A stretch of 8,697 bases of DNA, taken from contig DRPO01000451.1 in the NCBI GenBank assembly GCA_011330835.1, positions 1 through 8,697 of the forward strand. Reading direction: 5' to 3'. Below, in pieces: positions 1 to 6,087 of this stretch. The notes below the pieces were generated by a model. The model made no database searches. It was not told where the DNA came from and worked only from the letters and a program-made list of their open reading frames with translations. The position numbers and the translations under genes were made by a program. This stretch comes from Gammaproteobacteria bacterium (GTDB lineage Bacteria; Pseudomonadota; Gammaproteobacteria; UWMA-0217). The number at the start of each line of letters is the position of its first letter. Position 1 is the first letter of the stretch.

Positions 1-375
1 GGTTTTGCCCGCGACGATTTCGAACAGCGCGACGACCAGCTTGTCCGGCTCCATGTCCTTGAGAAGGTAGCCCTGGGCGCCGCTGCGCAGGGCTTCGATA
101 AGATCGTTCTCGTTGCTGCTGGTGGTGAGGATGGCCGTCGGCATTTTCAGGCCTTTCTGGCGGATCAGGCGCAGGATCATCAGCCCGTCCATCTCCGGCA
201 TGCGCATGTCCAGCAAGATAACGTCGGGGTTGAGTTCTTCCGCGGCCTTGATGCCTTCCTTGCCGTCGCCCATCGATCCGATGACCTCGATATTCCGACG
301 CTCCAACAGGCCCTGCAATCCAACACGGAAGAGGGTGTGGTCGTCAATGATGAGAACTCTCAGCTTTTTGGCCAT
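1..375 (-). CDS. NarL/FixJ-family response regulator, receiver domain (3' end outside window)
   Basis: Receiver half of a two-component response regulator; the first 125 codons are in the window and the frame stays open to the edge. It starts with ATG at 375, giving MAKKLRVLIIDDHTLFRVGL. Receiver landmarks are all present: the acidic pair D11/D12, phospho-acceptor D56 in the stretch LLDMRMP, T84/T85 in AILTTSS, and K106 in GYLLKDM. The IIDDHTLFRVGL start and GYLLKD stretch are typical of the NarL/FixJ group, whose members carry a LuxR-type helix-turn-helix DNA-binding domain after the receiver. That domain would lie beyond position 1 and is inferred, not seen. The gene follows the histidine kinase stop by 17 nt on the same strand, so the two are almost certainly a cognate pair, with phosphotransfer from kinase His213 to D56. 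The ribosome site is weak (GGAT about 8 nt upstream). Its target genes are unknown; the dsr cluster is the obvious candidate. Confidence 0.93.
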   Translation of the reverse strand, partial: MAKKLRVLIIDDHTLFRVGLQGLLERRNIEVIGSMGDGKEGIKAAEELNPDVILLDMRMPEMDGLMILRLIRQKGLKMPTAILTTSSNENDLIEALRSGAQGYLLKDMEPDKLVVALFEIVAGKT

Positions 376-392
376 GGTTTGATATCCGCGAT

Positions 393-1631
393 TTATGATC
401 GGGCGACAGCGTCAGGGGCCTTGAAACGCAGCAGTACGCGAGTCCCCTCTCCCGGCTCGCTCTCGATGCTGAGTTTGCCGTTGATTCGTCTTGCCCGGTC
501 TTTCATGATGCTCAGACCAATGTGTTCTCCCGCGTTGCCCGGCTTGCGCACTTCCGGCGTAATGCCGACGCCATCGTCCTCGATCAATACGCGATATTCG
601 CCCAGGTCGTTTCCCTGCAATAGAACGCGAACCGTTTTAGCCTGGCTGTGCTTGCGAATGTTGGCCAAACTCTCTTGGACGATCCGGACAACCTGGAGTT
701 CGTATTCCGGCGGCAGGTTTTTGTCCGGCCAGTGTCGCTGAAAGAATATCGGAATATCGCAATATCGCCGAAACCGCTCCACGGCGCGGACGACGCCGGG
801 AACAACGCCCTGCTCGTCCACTGGCGCGCGAAAATGGGCAATCAGTTCCCGAAGCTCATCATTGGCTTCGTCCAGACTACTCTCGATCTTTTCGAGCGAC
901 TCCCAGAGAAGCTCTTCGTTGCCTTCATGGAGCGTATCGTCCAGAACCCGCACCTGGAATCTGACCGACGCCATCGTCTGGGCAAACGAGTCGTGCAGTT
1001 CGTTGGCCATGCGGGTGCGCTCGTCGCTCACGGAGAGTCGATCGACCTCTTCGGCGACCCGGAGTTTATCAACAACCAGCCCCATGTACTTTCCCACGGT
1101 GGAAAAGAACTCTTCGTAGTCCCGGTAGACGTCGAGATGCGCCCGCGAGACGTAGAGATTGAACATCCCGATCTCCTGGCCACGGTGATCAATACCGCCG
1201 GCAATCATGGAAACCCCCTGATTGCCTGGCGCGGTATCGGGCAAAAACGGCCGTTGCAACGTTTCCAGACAGCCGGAAAGATCCTCCTTGAACAAAACGC
1301 GGCGAGATCCGGGAACATGGCCGCAAACGCACGAGCCGCTGGGCAGAACCCGTTCCCGATAGACCATGTCGTCATCCAGTCCCACGCTGCTGACAAGATG
1401 CAGTTGCCCGTCCTCGCCCAGCAGACGAATGGCGCCCGCCTCGGCGTGGCTCAGATCAACCAGGGCGTGCAAAAAGCGGATCAGCGCCTCATTGATATCG
1501 ACGGCCATCCCCACCCGCCGGGTGATCTGGTAAAAAGCCTCCAGCGAGGATATTCCCGTGCGCAGGGCGCCACCCTCGGTATTGCGCCGAGGACTGGAAC
1601 GCGGGGCCTGATTGCGGGACTCGGGAGGCAT
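393..1631 (-). CDS. Soluble GAF-domain sensor histidine kinase, NarX/NreB-like (HisKA_3 + HATPase)
   Basis: Cytoplasmic sensor kinase of 412 residues with no hydrophobic membrane segment and no signal peptide. A polar, Arg-rich tail (about 1-28) precedes a GAF-like sensor domain (about 45-190), then the HisKA_3 dimerisation helix with phospho-acceptor H213 in ANELHDSFAQTM. The ATPase domain (about 310-407) has an N-box QESLANIRKH, a G1 box EDDGVGI (351-357) and a G2 region around GEHIGLSIMKDRA. This layout is that of NarX/DegS/LiaS-type kinases that pair with NarL-type regulators, matching the next gene. The GAF domain has three cysteines, C101, C103 and C121, in SCVCGHV and LSGCL; they could bind a metal or Fe-S cluster or act as redox thiols, but no ligand is proven. 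The start ATG lies 3 nt after the dsrR stop, indicating translational coupling and membership of the dsr transcript. The start is poorly supported by a ribosome site, and internal Met42 is an alternative. The signal sensed is unknown. Confidence 0.92.
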   Translation of the reverse strand: MPPESRNQAPRSSPRRNTEGGALRTGISSLEAFYQITRRVGMAVDINEALIRFLHALVDLSHAEAGAIRLLGEDGQLHLVSSVGLDDDMVYRERVLPSGSCVCGHVPGSRRVLFKEDLSGCLETLQRPFLPDTAPGNQGVSMIAGGIDHRGQEIGMFNLYVSRAHLDVYRDYEEFFSTVGKYMGLVVDKLRVAEEVDRLSVSDERTRMANELHDSFAQTMASVRFQVRVLDDTLHEGNEELLWESLEKIESSLDEANDELRELIAHFRAPVDEQGVVPGVVRAVERFRRYCDIPIFFQRHWPDKNLPPEYELQVVRIVQESLANIRKHSQAKTVRVLLQGNDLGEYRVLIEDDGVGITPEVRKPGNAGEHIGLSIMKDRARRINGKLSIESEPGEGTRVLLRFKAPDAVARS

Positions 1632-1634
1632 TCG

Positions 1635-1952
1635 CTACTCATCCCTCACGGGGACGTAGTCCGGGTCGTTCGGGTTCATGAATATAAAATGAAATTCACC
1701 GGGCTCCAGCTCCACGTAGTCGAGCGTAGCCCCTTGCAGCAGCGCCTGCGAATCCTTGTCGACCACCACGGTCACGCCATGGCTGACGATCGAAAAATCC
1801 ACTCCCTCCTTGATCTCGTCCAGGCCCATCAGGTACTGGAACTTGCCATCATCCATCTTTTTCACCGCGATCCTCAGGGCCGTCTCCCGCCCATTGGCGC
1901 CTTCCAGAGAGGCCTCAACCTGTTTTGCGGCTGATTCAGTCAATTTGATCAT
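1635..1952 (-). CDS. dsrR: DsrR, A-type (IscA/HesB-like) scaffold homologue lacking all cysteines
   Basis: A 105-residue protein with the IscA/HesB-like fold signature: MIKLTESAAKQVEASL at the start, RIAVKKMDDGKFQYLMGL in the middle, and FHFIFMNPNDPDYVP at the end. Canonical A-type Fe-S carriers have three conserved cysteines, the last two in a C-G-C motif after the Asn-Pro-Asn stretch. This protein contains no cysteine at all and reads DPDYVPVRDE there. The DsrR of Allochromatium vinosum is known to share this fold without those cysteines, and was reported to affect dsr expression after transcription, so cluster assembly in the classical sense is unlikely. The gene sits at the known position after dsrN, although here a 247-nt gap with a long palindrome separates them. 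An AGGA sequence lies just upstream of ATG 1952. The stop is 3 nt before the histidine kinase start. Small IscA-like proteins resemble each other, but the missing cysteines plus position make the call firm. Confidence 0.93.
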   Translation of the reverse strand: MIKLTESAAKQVEASLEGANGRETALRIAVKKMDDGKFQYLMGLDEIKEGVDFSIVSHGVTVVVDKDSQALLQGATLDYVELEPGEFHFIFMNPNDPDYVPVRDE

Positions 1953-2013
1953 TTTTCCTGCTCATTCACTTGGTTTTCAGGCGCGAAAGATGGCGCTTCA
2001 TCCAATCGCGAGT

Positions 2014-2180
2014 CTATACTTCTCGCATTCAAAAATACCCCGTTCAGGGTGCGTGGATTTTTGTCGAGAGCAAGGCGCAAAAACGCAGGCATAGTGGGGC
2101 TACGTCAAGTTTTTGCAACGCCGCTATCGGCGAAAAGACGCGCGCCATGAATGGGGGAGTCTTGATCGCGAGAAGTATAG
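2014..2180. repeat. 167-bp imperfect palindromic element with 13-bp perfect terminal inverted repeats (MITE/REP-like)
   Basis: The end sequence CTATACTTCTCGC at 2014-2026 recurs exactly as its reverse complement at 2168-2180. Folding the two arms ungapped about the centre near 2097, I count 44 identities in the outermost 60 positions, and 9 of the 16 differences are transitions. Further in, GCAAAAAC (2077-2084) pairs with GTTTTTGC (2109-2116) after a one-base shift. The element fills most of the 1953-2199 gap between dsrN and dsrR: 19 nt separate it from the dsrN stop and 61 nt from the dsrR start. I see no convincing target-site duplication, no coding potential and no convincing promoter in the gap. 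The core near 2085-2106 looks to me like a dispersed intergenic repeat seen in several proteobacterial genomes, but that is from memory. In the dsr transcript it would form a very long stem-loop able to end, slow or stabilise the RNA. Confidence 0.85.
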
Positions 2181-2199
2181 CACTGTCGCCAGATCGGTT

Positions 2200-3570
2200 T
2201 CATGTACGCAGCCCTCTGACGAAAGCAACGAACCGCTTGACCCAATGGTTCTGCTTCTGATCGCGCAAATGCCCGTAACTGGCCAGCAAGTTCTTGTAAA
2301 CGATACCATCCTTGCCGTTTTCAATCCCCTTTCCCCGAATAACGTCATAGGCATAGGTCATGCCCTCCGGGAGATCCGTCAGCCGGGAATAGTGGAACTC
2401 GTGCGCGTTGATCAACCTTTTCGGGTCTCCCCCCGGCCATCGTCCCAGGCCGGTTTCCCTTAGCTGCATGTAGCCCCTGCCCTGCGGGGATGACGACATG
2501 ACGACACGCGCCGGAATCGCGCCCACCCCTTCGCCCACACGCCCTTGCCATGAGATTTCCCGGGCAAGGTACATCATCCCGCCGCACTCGGCGTAGACCG
2601 GCATCCCCTGCTCGATCGCCGCGCGAATGGCAGCGCGCATCCCCTGGTTGGCTTCGAGTTCGGAGAGGTGTCGCTCGGGAAAACCGCCGCCGAGAAACAG
2701 GGCGTCGACCTCCGGCAGGGCTTGATCCGTTATCGGGCTAAAGGGCGTCAACTCGACGCCTTCCCTTTCAAACGCCTGAAGATCATCGTAATAATAAAAC
2801 CCGAAAGCCGCATCCCTCGCGATACCGATCTTGAGATCGGCGGCTGGCCTGTCGTGGTTGGCGGATGGCGTGAGCGCGGGCGAACCGGGAGGCTGACCGG
2901 TCGCCAATTCGGCCACCCTGACAACATCGACGCCCTCCTCCATCAGGCGACCAAGATCTTCGATTTTTCGTGTGGCCGAAGCATCCTCGTTGGCTGGAAT
3001 CAGCCCCAGATGTTTTTCCTTGATGGAAGAGCGACGGAACTTGCGAACGGCGCCAAGAACGGGAATATCGGTATATTCCCGCGCCGCCGAGATCAGCTTC
3101 GCCTCGTGGCGCTCTCCCCCCACGCGATTGAAAATAACGCCGGCTATCGCAAGTTCGGAATCGAATTGCTGATAGCCCAGCAAAAGCGGCGCAACGCCCC
3201 GCGTCATGCCCTGGGCATCGATAACCAGCACGACAGGCATGCCCAACAACTTTGCCATGGCCGCGTTACTGTCGCAGCCATTCAGGCTCAGCCCGTCGAA
3301 CAAGCCCTTGTTGCCTTCCACCAGTTGGGCGTCCGATCCAGCGGCATACGTCTTGAATGTCGATAAAATCTCGTCTCGGGTGGAAGTAAAAAAATCGAGA
3401 TTGACGCAGCCCCGGCGCGAAGCCTTGCCCAACCACAAGGGATCGATGTAATCCGGCCCTTTCTTGAACGGCTGCACCGAAAACCCACGCTTCGCCATTG
3501 CGGCGCACAGACCTATTGAAACCGTGGTTTTGCCGGATGATTTATGCGCCGCGGAAACGTAAACCGCCAT
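2200..3570 (-). CDS. dsrN: DsrN, cobyrinic acid a,c-diamide synthase-like siroheme amidase
   Basis: A 456-residue CobB/CbiA-family glutamine-dependent amidotransferase. The N-terminal ATP-binding synthetase domain begins with the P-loop HKSSGKTT (9-16), followed by KKGPDYIDP (36-44) and VEGNKGLFDG (84-93), both typical of CobB/CbiA. A variable linker (about 222-245) leads to a class I glutamine amidotransferase domain with the nucleophile Cys329 in AECGGMMYLA, the NAHEFHYS motif (388-395) and His434 in ASYGHLR. The family normally amidates cobyrinic acid side chains; in dsr clusters DsrN is thought to make the siro(heme)amide of rDsrAB. The dsr neighbourhood, rather than cobalamin genes, supports that role. 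An in-frame TGA four codons upstream rules out a longer start. The ribosome site is poor because AGG lies only 1-2 nt before ATG, and a short open frame with a strong site overlaps the start. A terminator lies upstream, so expression may be partly separate from dsrP. Confidence 0.93.
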   Translation of the reverse strand: MAVYVSAAHKSSGKTTVSIGLCAAMAKRGFSVQPFKKGPDYIDPLWLGKASRRGCVNLDFFTSTRDEILSTFKTYAAGSDAQLVEGNKGLFDGLSLNGCDSNAAMAKLLGMPVVLVIDAQGMTRGVAPLLLGYQQFDSELAIAGVIFNRVGGERHEAKLISAAREYTDIPVLGAVRKFRRSSIKEKHLGLIPANEDASATRKIEDLGRLMEEGVDVVRVAELATGQPPGSPALTPSANHDRPAADLKIGIARDAAFGFYYYDDLQAFEREGVELTPFSPITDQALPEVDALFLGGGFPERHLSELEANQGMRAAIRAAIEQGMPVYAECGGMMYLAREISWQGRVGEGVGAIPARVVMSSSPQGRGYMQLRETGLGRWPGGDPKRLINAHEFHYSRLTDLPEGMTYAYDVIRGKGIENGKDGIVYKNLLASYGHLRDQKQNHWVKRFVAFVRGLRT

Positions 3571-3622
3571 ACCTGCCCATCAGTCTGACCGGAGAACACG
3601 CATGGTAGCATGGCCAGTTCAT
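3542..3622 (-). CDS. Possible 26-codon leader ORF overlapping the dsrN start
   Basis: ATG at 3622 opens a 26-codon frame ending in TAA at 3542-3544, inside dsrN and out of frame with it; the overlap is 29 nt. The peptide would start MNWPCYHACSP and end RFRGA; I recognise no family. The main support is the ribosome site: AAAGGA at 3636-3631 followed by an 8-nt spacer, far better than the site of dsrN itself. Ribosomes reading this frame would cross the dsrN start, which suggests translational coupling or a leader-type control. It may also be chance. No run of regulatory codons is visible. Confidence 0.3.
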   Translation of the reverse strand: MNWPCYHACSPVRLMGRYGGLRFRGA

Positions 3623-3644
3623 TTGATACGTCCTTTCTCGGCGG

Positions 3645-3674
3645 AAACGAAAAGGGCGCCGGAAAGGCGCCCTT
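3645..3674 (-). terminator. Rho-independent terminator after dsrP
   Basis: On the minus strand AAGGGCGCC (3674-3666), a five-base loop (3665-3661) and GGCGCCCTT (3660-3652) form a perfect 9-bp GC-rich stem. It is followed by a T-rich run (TTCGTTT from 3651 to 3645, directly after the TT that closes the stem). The stem begins 35 nt after the dsrP stop and lies 74 nt before the dsrN start. The tract is interrupted by CG, so read-through to dsrN is likely. The strand choice rests on the T-run, as the other side has no T-run after the stem. The rest of the 3571-3709 gap holds the short leader frame and no convincing promoter. Confidence 0.72.
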
Positions 3675-3709
3675 GATCGAATACACCTGGAGGTATAGGG
3701 AAACGCGAA

Positions 3710-4924
3710 TCAGCCCTTGTAGTGCGGATCCACGACCGAGTCCGCCAGCGACTGGGGAAGGAAGGGCAGAATCTTGATGAGAAAAGTCACCGCCGCGATG
3801 GAAAGCGCCATGCCGCCCACACCAAGCAGCACTTCATATCCGCTGGGCGTATACGCCGCAACATTGCCATCCCCGAAGGCGCTGGTTTCCTCCATGCCGG
3901 GGAAAAGCACCAGGGGAAAAGCCTGACCACCGATGATCGTTACGTACATCTGGCAGAGTCCACCAATAATGATCAGCACGGAAGCGAGAGAGATGATCCT
4001 CTTGTCGGCGCCGGTGGATGGGCTCACCAGCAACGCAAACGGAATAAACAGACCCATGAGCATCTGACCCACCCAGAAAATGGTGGCGTACAAACCGCCT
4101 CCGCTCTCTCCGAGCAGGACGAATTTTTCGAAATCATGGTGTTCAGTGGCGTAAAGATTCGTCAAGTGAAAAACCACCACGAAATAGAACGCCGAGGCCA
4201 CGAAGACCGCCAGCAGTTTTCTGAGTCGCGTGACAATAGCATCGCCCAGCTCCCGACCAGTCCACGCATAGGCGGCGAAAAGCACAAGCAGGAAAATCGC
4301 CAGCCCATAAGCGAACGAGTTGACGATGAACGTTGGCGCCAGGATCGCCGCGTCATAGGCTTGTCGCGCGACCAGGAACCCGAAAATAGAACCGGTGCCT
4401 GTCGTCAGGATCAGTCGCCAGATAAACGCGACGACGCCAACCGGCTTGCTGTATTTGTTCATTTTCTTTTCCATCATCATCCACAGATAGACGCCAACGA
4501 TGAGGAAGAAACCGTTATACAAAATGATGTTCCAGGCGAAGATCGACTTGAAGTTGTAATACGTCATCGCGACAATCAGGCGATCCGCGCGCCCAAGGTC
4601 GAGCACCAGCACCATCAGCCCGCCAGCCAGCAACATGATCGCCAGCAACGCGGACAATCGAGAGAGTGGTTTATACGGCGTCTTGCCAAATACCGACGCG
4701 ATTGAGGCCACATTCAATGCGCCCGAAGCGGCAACGATCAAAAACACCGCGAAGACGTGCGGAGCGCCCCAGACAATCCGGTTGGTCATGCCCGTGACAA
4801 CGTGCCCATGGTATTCCATGTAGAAAGCCGACAGCATGCCGACCAGCGTCACCAGTCCCAAGCCAATCAGCAGCCCCCAGTATTTGGGCGACTTACCCTC
4901 GATTTCAGCAAACCTGATCTTCAT
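3710..4924 (-). CDS. dsrP: DsrP, NrfD/PsrC-family integral membrane subunit of DsrMKJOP
   Basis: A 404-residue polytopic membrane protein. I see about ten hydrophobic segments, roughly at residues 16-35, 53-78, 90-110, 127-150, 163-185, 196-220, 236-256, 278-300, 310-332 and 363-388. That matches the NrfD/PsrC family, which exchanges electrons with membrane quinones together with a periplasmic ferredoxin-like partner. The partner is DsrO, encoded 3 nt upstream. Several histidines in or near membrane segments (H41, H56, H253, H262/H263) could be cofactor ligands, but which ones is not decided by the sequence. The start at 4924 is supported by AGGGG 9 nt upstream, located inside the end of dsrO, so the two genes are translationally linked. 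The protein belongs to the DsrMKJOP complex thought to connect quinone and periplasmic hemes to cytoplasmic DsrK. A terminator follows the stop. Confidence 0.96.
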   Translation of the reverse strand: MKIRFAEIEGKSPKYWGLLIGLGLVTLVGMLSAFYMEYHGHVVTGMTNRIVWGAPHVFAVFLIVAASGALNVASIASVFGKTPYKPLSRLSALLAIMLLAGGLMVLVLDLGRADRLIVAMTYYNFKSIFAWNIILYNGFFLIVGVYLWMMMEKKMNKYSKPVGVVAFIWRLILTTGTGSIFGFLVARQAYDAAILAPTFIVNSFAYGLAIFLLVLFAAYAWTGRELGDAIVTRLRKLLAVFVASAFYFVVVFHLTNLYATEHHDFEKFVLLGESGGGLYATIFWVGQMLMGLFIPFALLVSPSTGADKRIISLASVLIIIGGLCQMYVTIIGGQAFPLVLFPGMEETSAFGDGNVAAYTPSGYEVLLGVGGMALSIAAVTFLIKILPFLPQSLADSVVDPHYKG

Positions 4925-4927
4925 AGC

Positions 4928-5671
4928 CTAAAGCCCCTGATACCGGATTCCGGGATTCAATCGAAGGTCGGCCCGCACCTGGGTTCCGCCTTCTTTTTTC
5001 AGCTTTTGCGCAATCTCGCTGTTGGCGTCATTCAGATCGCCAAAAACCATGGCCTGATGGCCTTCAGCGTTGCAGGCCTCCACGCAGGCGGGCGACTGAC
5101 CGGCGTCGACGCGATGGACGCACATCGTGCAGGACTCGACCGTGCCCTTGCCTCGGGGCACATAGGACTTCTGGCCTTCAACCTCTTCGTGCTCAAAAGA
5201 CCGCGCCTTGTAGGGGCATGCCATCATGCAATACCGACAGCCAATGCAAATGTGGCGATCCACCAGCACGATGCCATCGGCGCGACGGAACGAGGCGCCT
5301 GTCGGACATACATCCGCGCAGGGCGGCGTCTCGCAATGCTGGCACATCATCGGCAGGCTAAAGGCGTTGCCTGTCTCGGGATCCTTGACGTTCAGTTTCC
5401 TGATCCATTGGGGATCGGTTTCCGGTTTTCCGGTGGAGTGGATACCGTTCTCCTTGTTGCACGCATCGACGCAAGCAGAGCAATCGTCACACTTGGAGGT
5501 ATCGATCAACATTCCCCACCTGACCGCCTCCGTTACGGGCTGGTCGGCGGGTTTCGCCTGGGCGAGTTCGAAAAGTCTGAGGCCAGGAGCGATTGCCAAA
5601 CCGGCCCCGACAGCGGCGCCGCCTTTCAGCAGTGTCCGGCGATACTGGTTAATGTGATTATCAGTGTCCAT
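4928..5671 (-). CDS. dsrO: DsrO, Tat-exported periplasmic ferredoxin-like iron-sulfur protein
   Basis: A 247-residue protein with an N-terminal Tat-type signal: the twin-arginine QYRRTLLKGG (9-18) is followed by a small-residue hydrophobic stretch to about residue 38, ending in ELAQA. The mature part has sixteen cysteines in four groups: C61/C64/C67/C71, C110/C113/C118/C122, C142/C145/C148/C152 and C181/C184/C196/C200. This fits four [4Fe-4S] clusters in the DmsB/PsrB/HybA-type fold. It is the electron-transfer subunit between DsrJ hemes and membrane DsrP on the periplasmic side of DsrMKJOP. The gene start overlaps the end of dsrJ by 11 nt, and the ribosome site is weak, so translation probably depends on coupling to dsrJ. 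The stop lies 3 nt before dsrP. PsrB-like proteins also occur in polysulfide reductases, but the J-O-P order makes DsrO the firm call. Confidence 0.96.
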   Translation of the reverse strand: MDTDNHINQYRRTLLKGGAAVGAGLAIAPGLRLFELAQAKPADQPVTEAVRWGMLIDTSKCDDCSACVDACNKENGIHSTGKPETDPQWIRKLNVKDPETGNAFSLPMMCQHCETPPCADVCPTGASFRRADGIVLVDRHICIGCRYCMMACPYKARSFEHEEVEGQKSYVPRGKGTVESCTMCVHRVDAGQSPACVEACNAEGHQAMVFGDLNDANSEIAQKLKKEGGTQVRADLRLNPGIRYQGL

Positions 5672-6077
5672 CAGGATTCACTTGATCAGTCTCATTGGTC
5701 GCAAACGCGGATTCCGGCTTGTCGACATGACATTCGAAACAGTCGATCCGAACCGCCGCATATTGGTGACAGGCCGCGCAAAAATGCTCCTTGGTTTTTA
5801 CGCTGGGGTAGGAGCCATCCGCGTTGGGCATCACATGACAATTAATACATTTTTTCAAGGAGAATTGCTCGGTGCGAATCCCCTTGTGCATCGTCAGATC
5901 ACGCTGATGCAAAATATATTTCATGTGGTTGACGCGCATTTCGTCCGTGGGCCGAACGCATTTATCTCCCGCCGCCGGAGGAATCTTCGGCAGCAGGGGA
6001 TCGTCAGCGGCGAACAACGGCTGAAGCAGCGCCAACACAACCAATATGGCGGAACCAAAAGCAGTAATCGCTTTCAT
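5661..6077 (-). CDS. dsrJ: DsrJ, periplasmic triheme cytochrome c
   Basis: A 138-residue cytochrome with an N-terminal hydrophobic Sec-type signal (about residues 4-23, MKAITAFGSAILVVLALLQP then LFA). It has three c-type heme-binding motifs: CINCH (77-81), CAACH (100-104) and CFECH (113-117). The only other cysteine is C40 in GDKCVRP, near H51, H57 and H64, which can serve as distal heme ligands. In Allochromatium vinosum DsrJ one heme has an unusual His/Cys ligation and the signal peptide is reported to stay attached as a membrane anchor; C40 is the natural counterpart of that cysteine. DsrJ is the heme subunit of DsrMKJOP. The start is 10 nt after the dsrL stop, with only a weak GGTGA at a long distance, so coupling to dsrL translation is likely. 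The end overlaps dsrO by 11 nt. Confidence 0.96.
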   Translation of the reverse strand: MKAITAFGSAILVVLALLQPLFAADDPLLPKIPPAAGDKCVRPTDEMRVNHMKYILHQRDLTMHKGIRTEQFSLKKCINCHVMPNADGSYPSVKTKEHFCAACHQYAAVRIDCFECHVDKPESAFATNETDQVNPDGH

Positions 6078-6087
6078 CGCTAGTTAC

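Noticed and set aside
648..1934. 428-codon open frame on the plus strand, opposite the kinase and dsrR
   Set aside because: It runs antisense to two well-supported genes, has no recognisable domain, and its length follows from the codon bias of GC-rich genes on the other strand.
2005..2026. Small nested hairpin GCGAG...CTCGC at the edge of the palindrome as a terminator
   Set aside because: The stem is only 5 bp and no T-run follows on the coding strand; it is better explained as part of the larger repeat.
1970..2463. Plus-strand frames of 96 and 116 codons across the dsrN-dsrR gap
   Set aside because: They cross the palindromic element and the end of dsrN, differ in frame and have no recognisable protein features.
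3600..3613. Direct repeat GCATGG-TA-GCATGG upstream of dsrN
   Set aside because: Two copies of a 6-mer are expected by chance; no array or further copies were seen.
3571..3709. Promoter or cobalamin riboswitch upstream of dsrN
   Set aside because: No -35/-10 pair with proper spacing and no B12-box-like sequence was found; the gap is too short for a cobalamin riboswitch.
4757..5845. 362-codon plus-strand frame opposite the dsrP start, dsrO and part of dsrJ
   Set aside because: It is rich in His, Arg and Gln, as expected for antisense reading, shows no family motif, and the opposite genes are certain.
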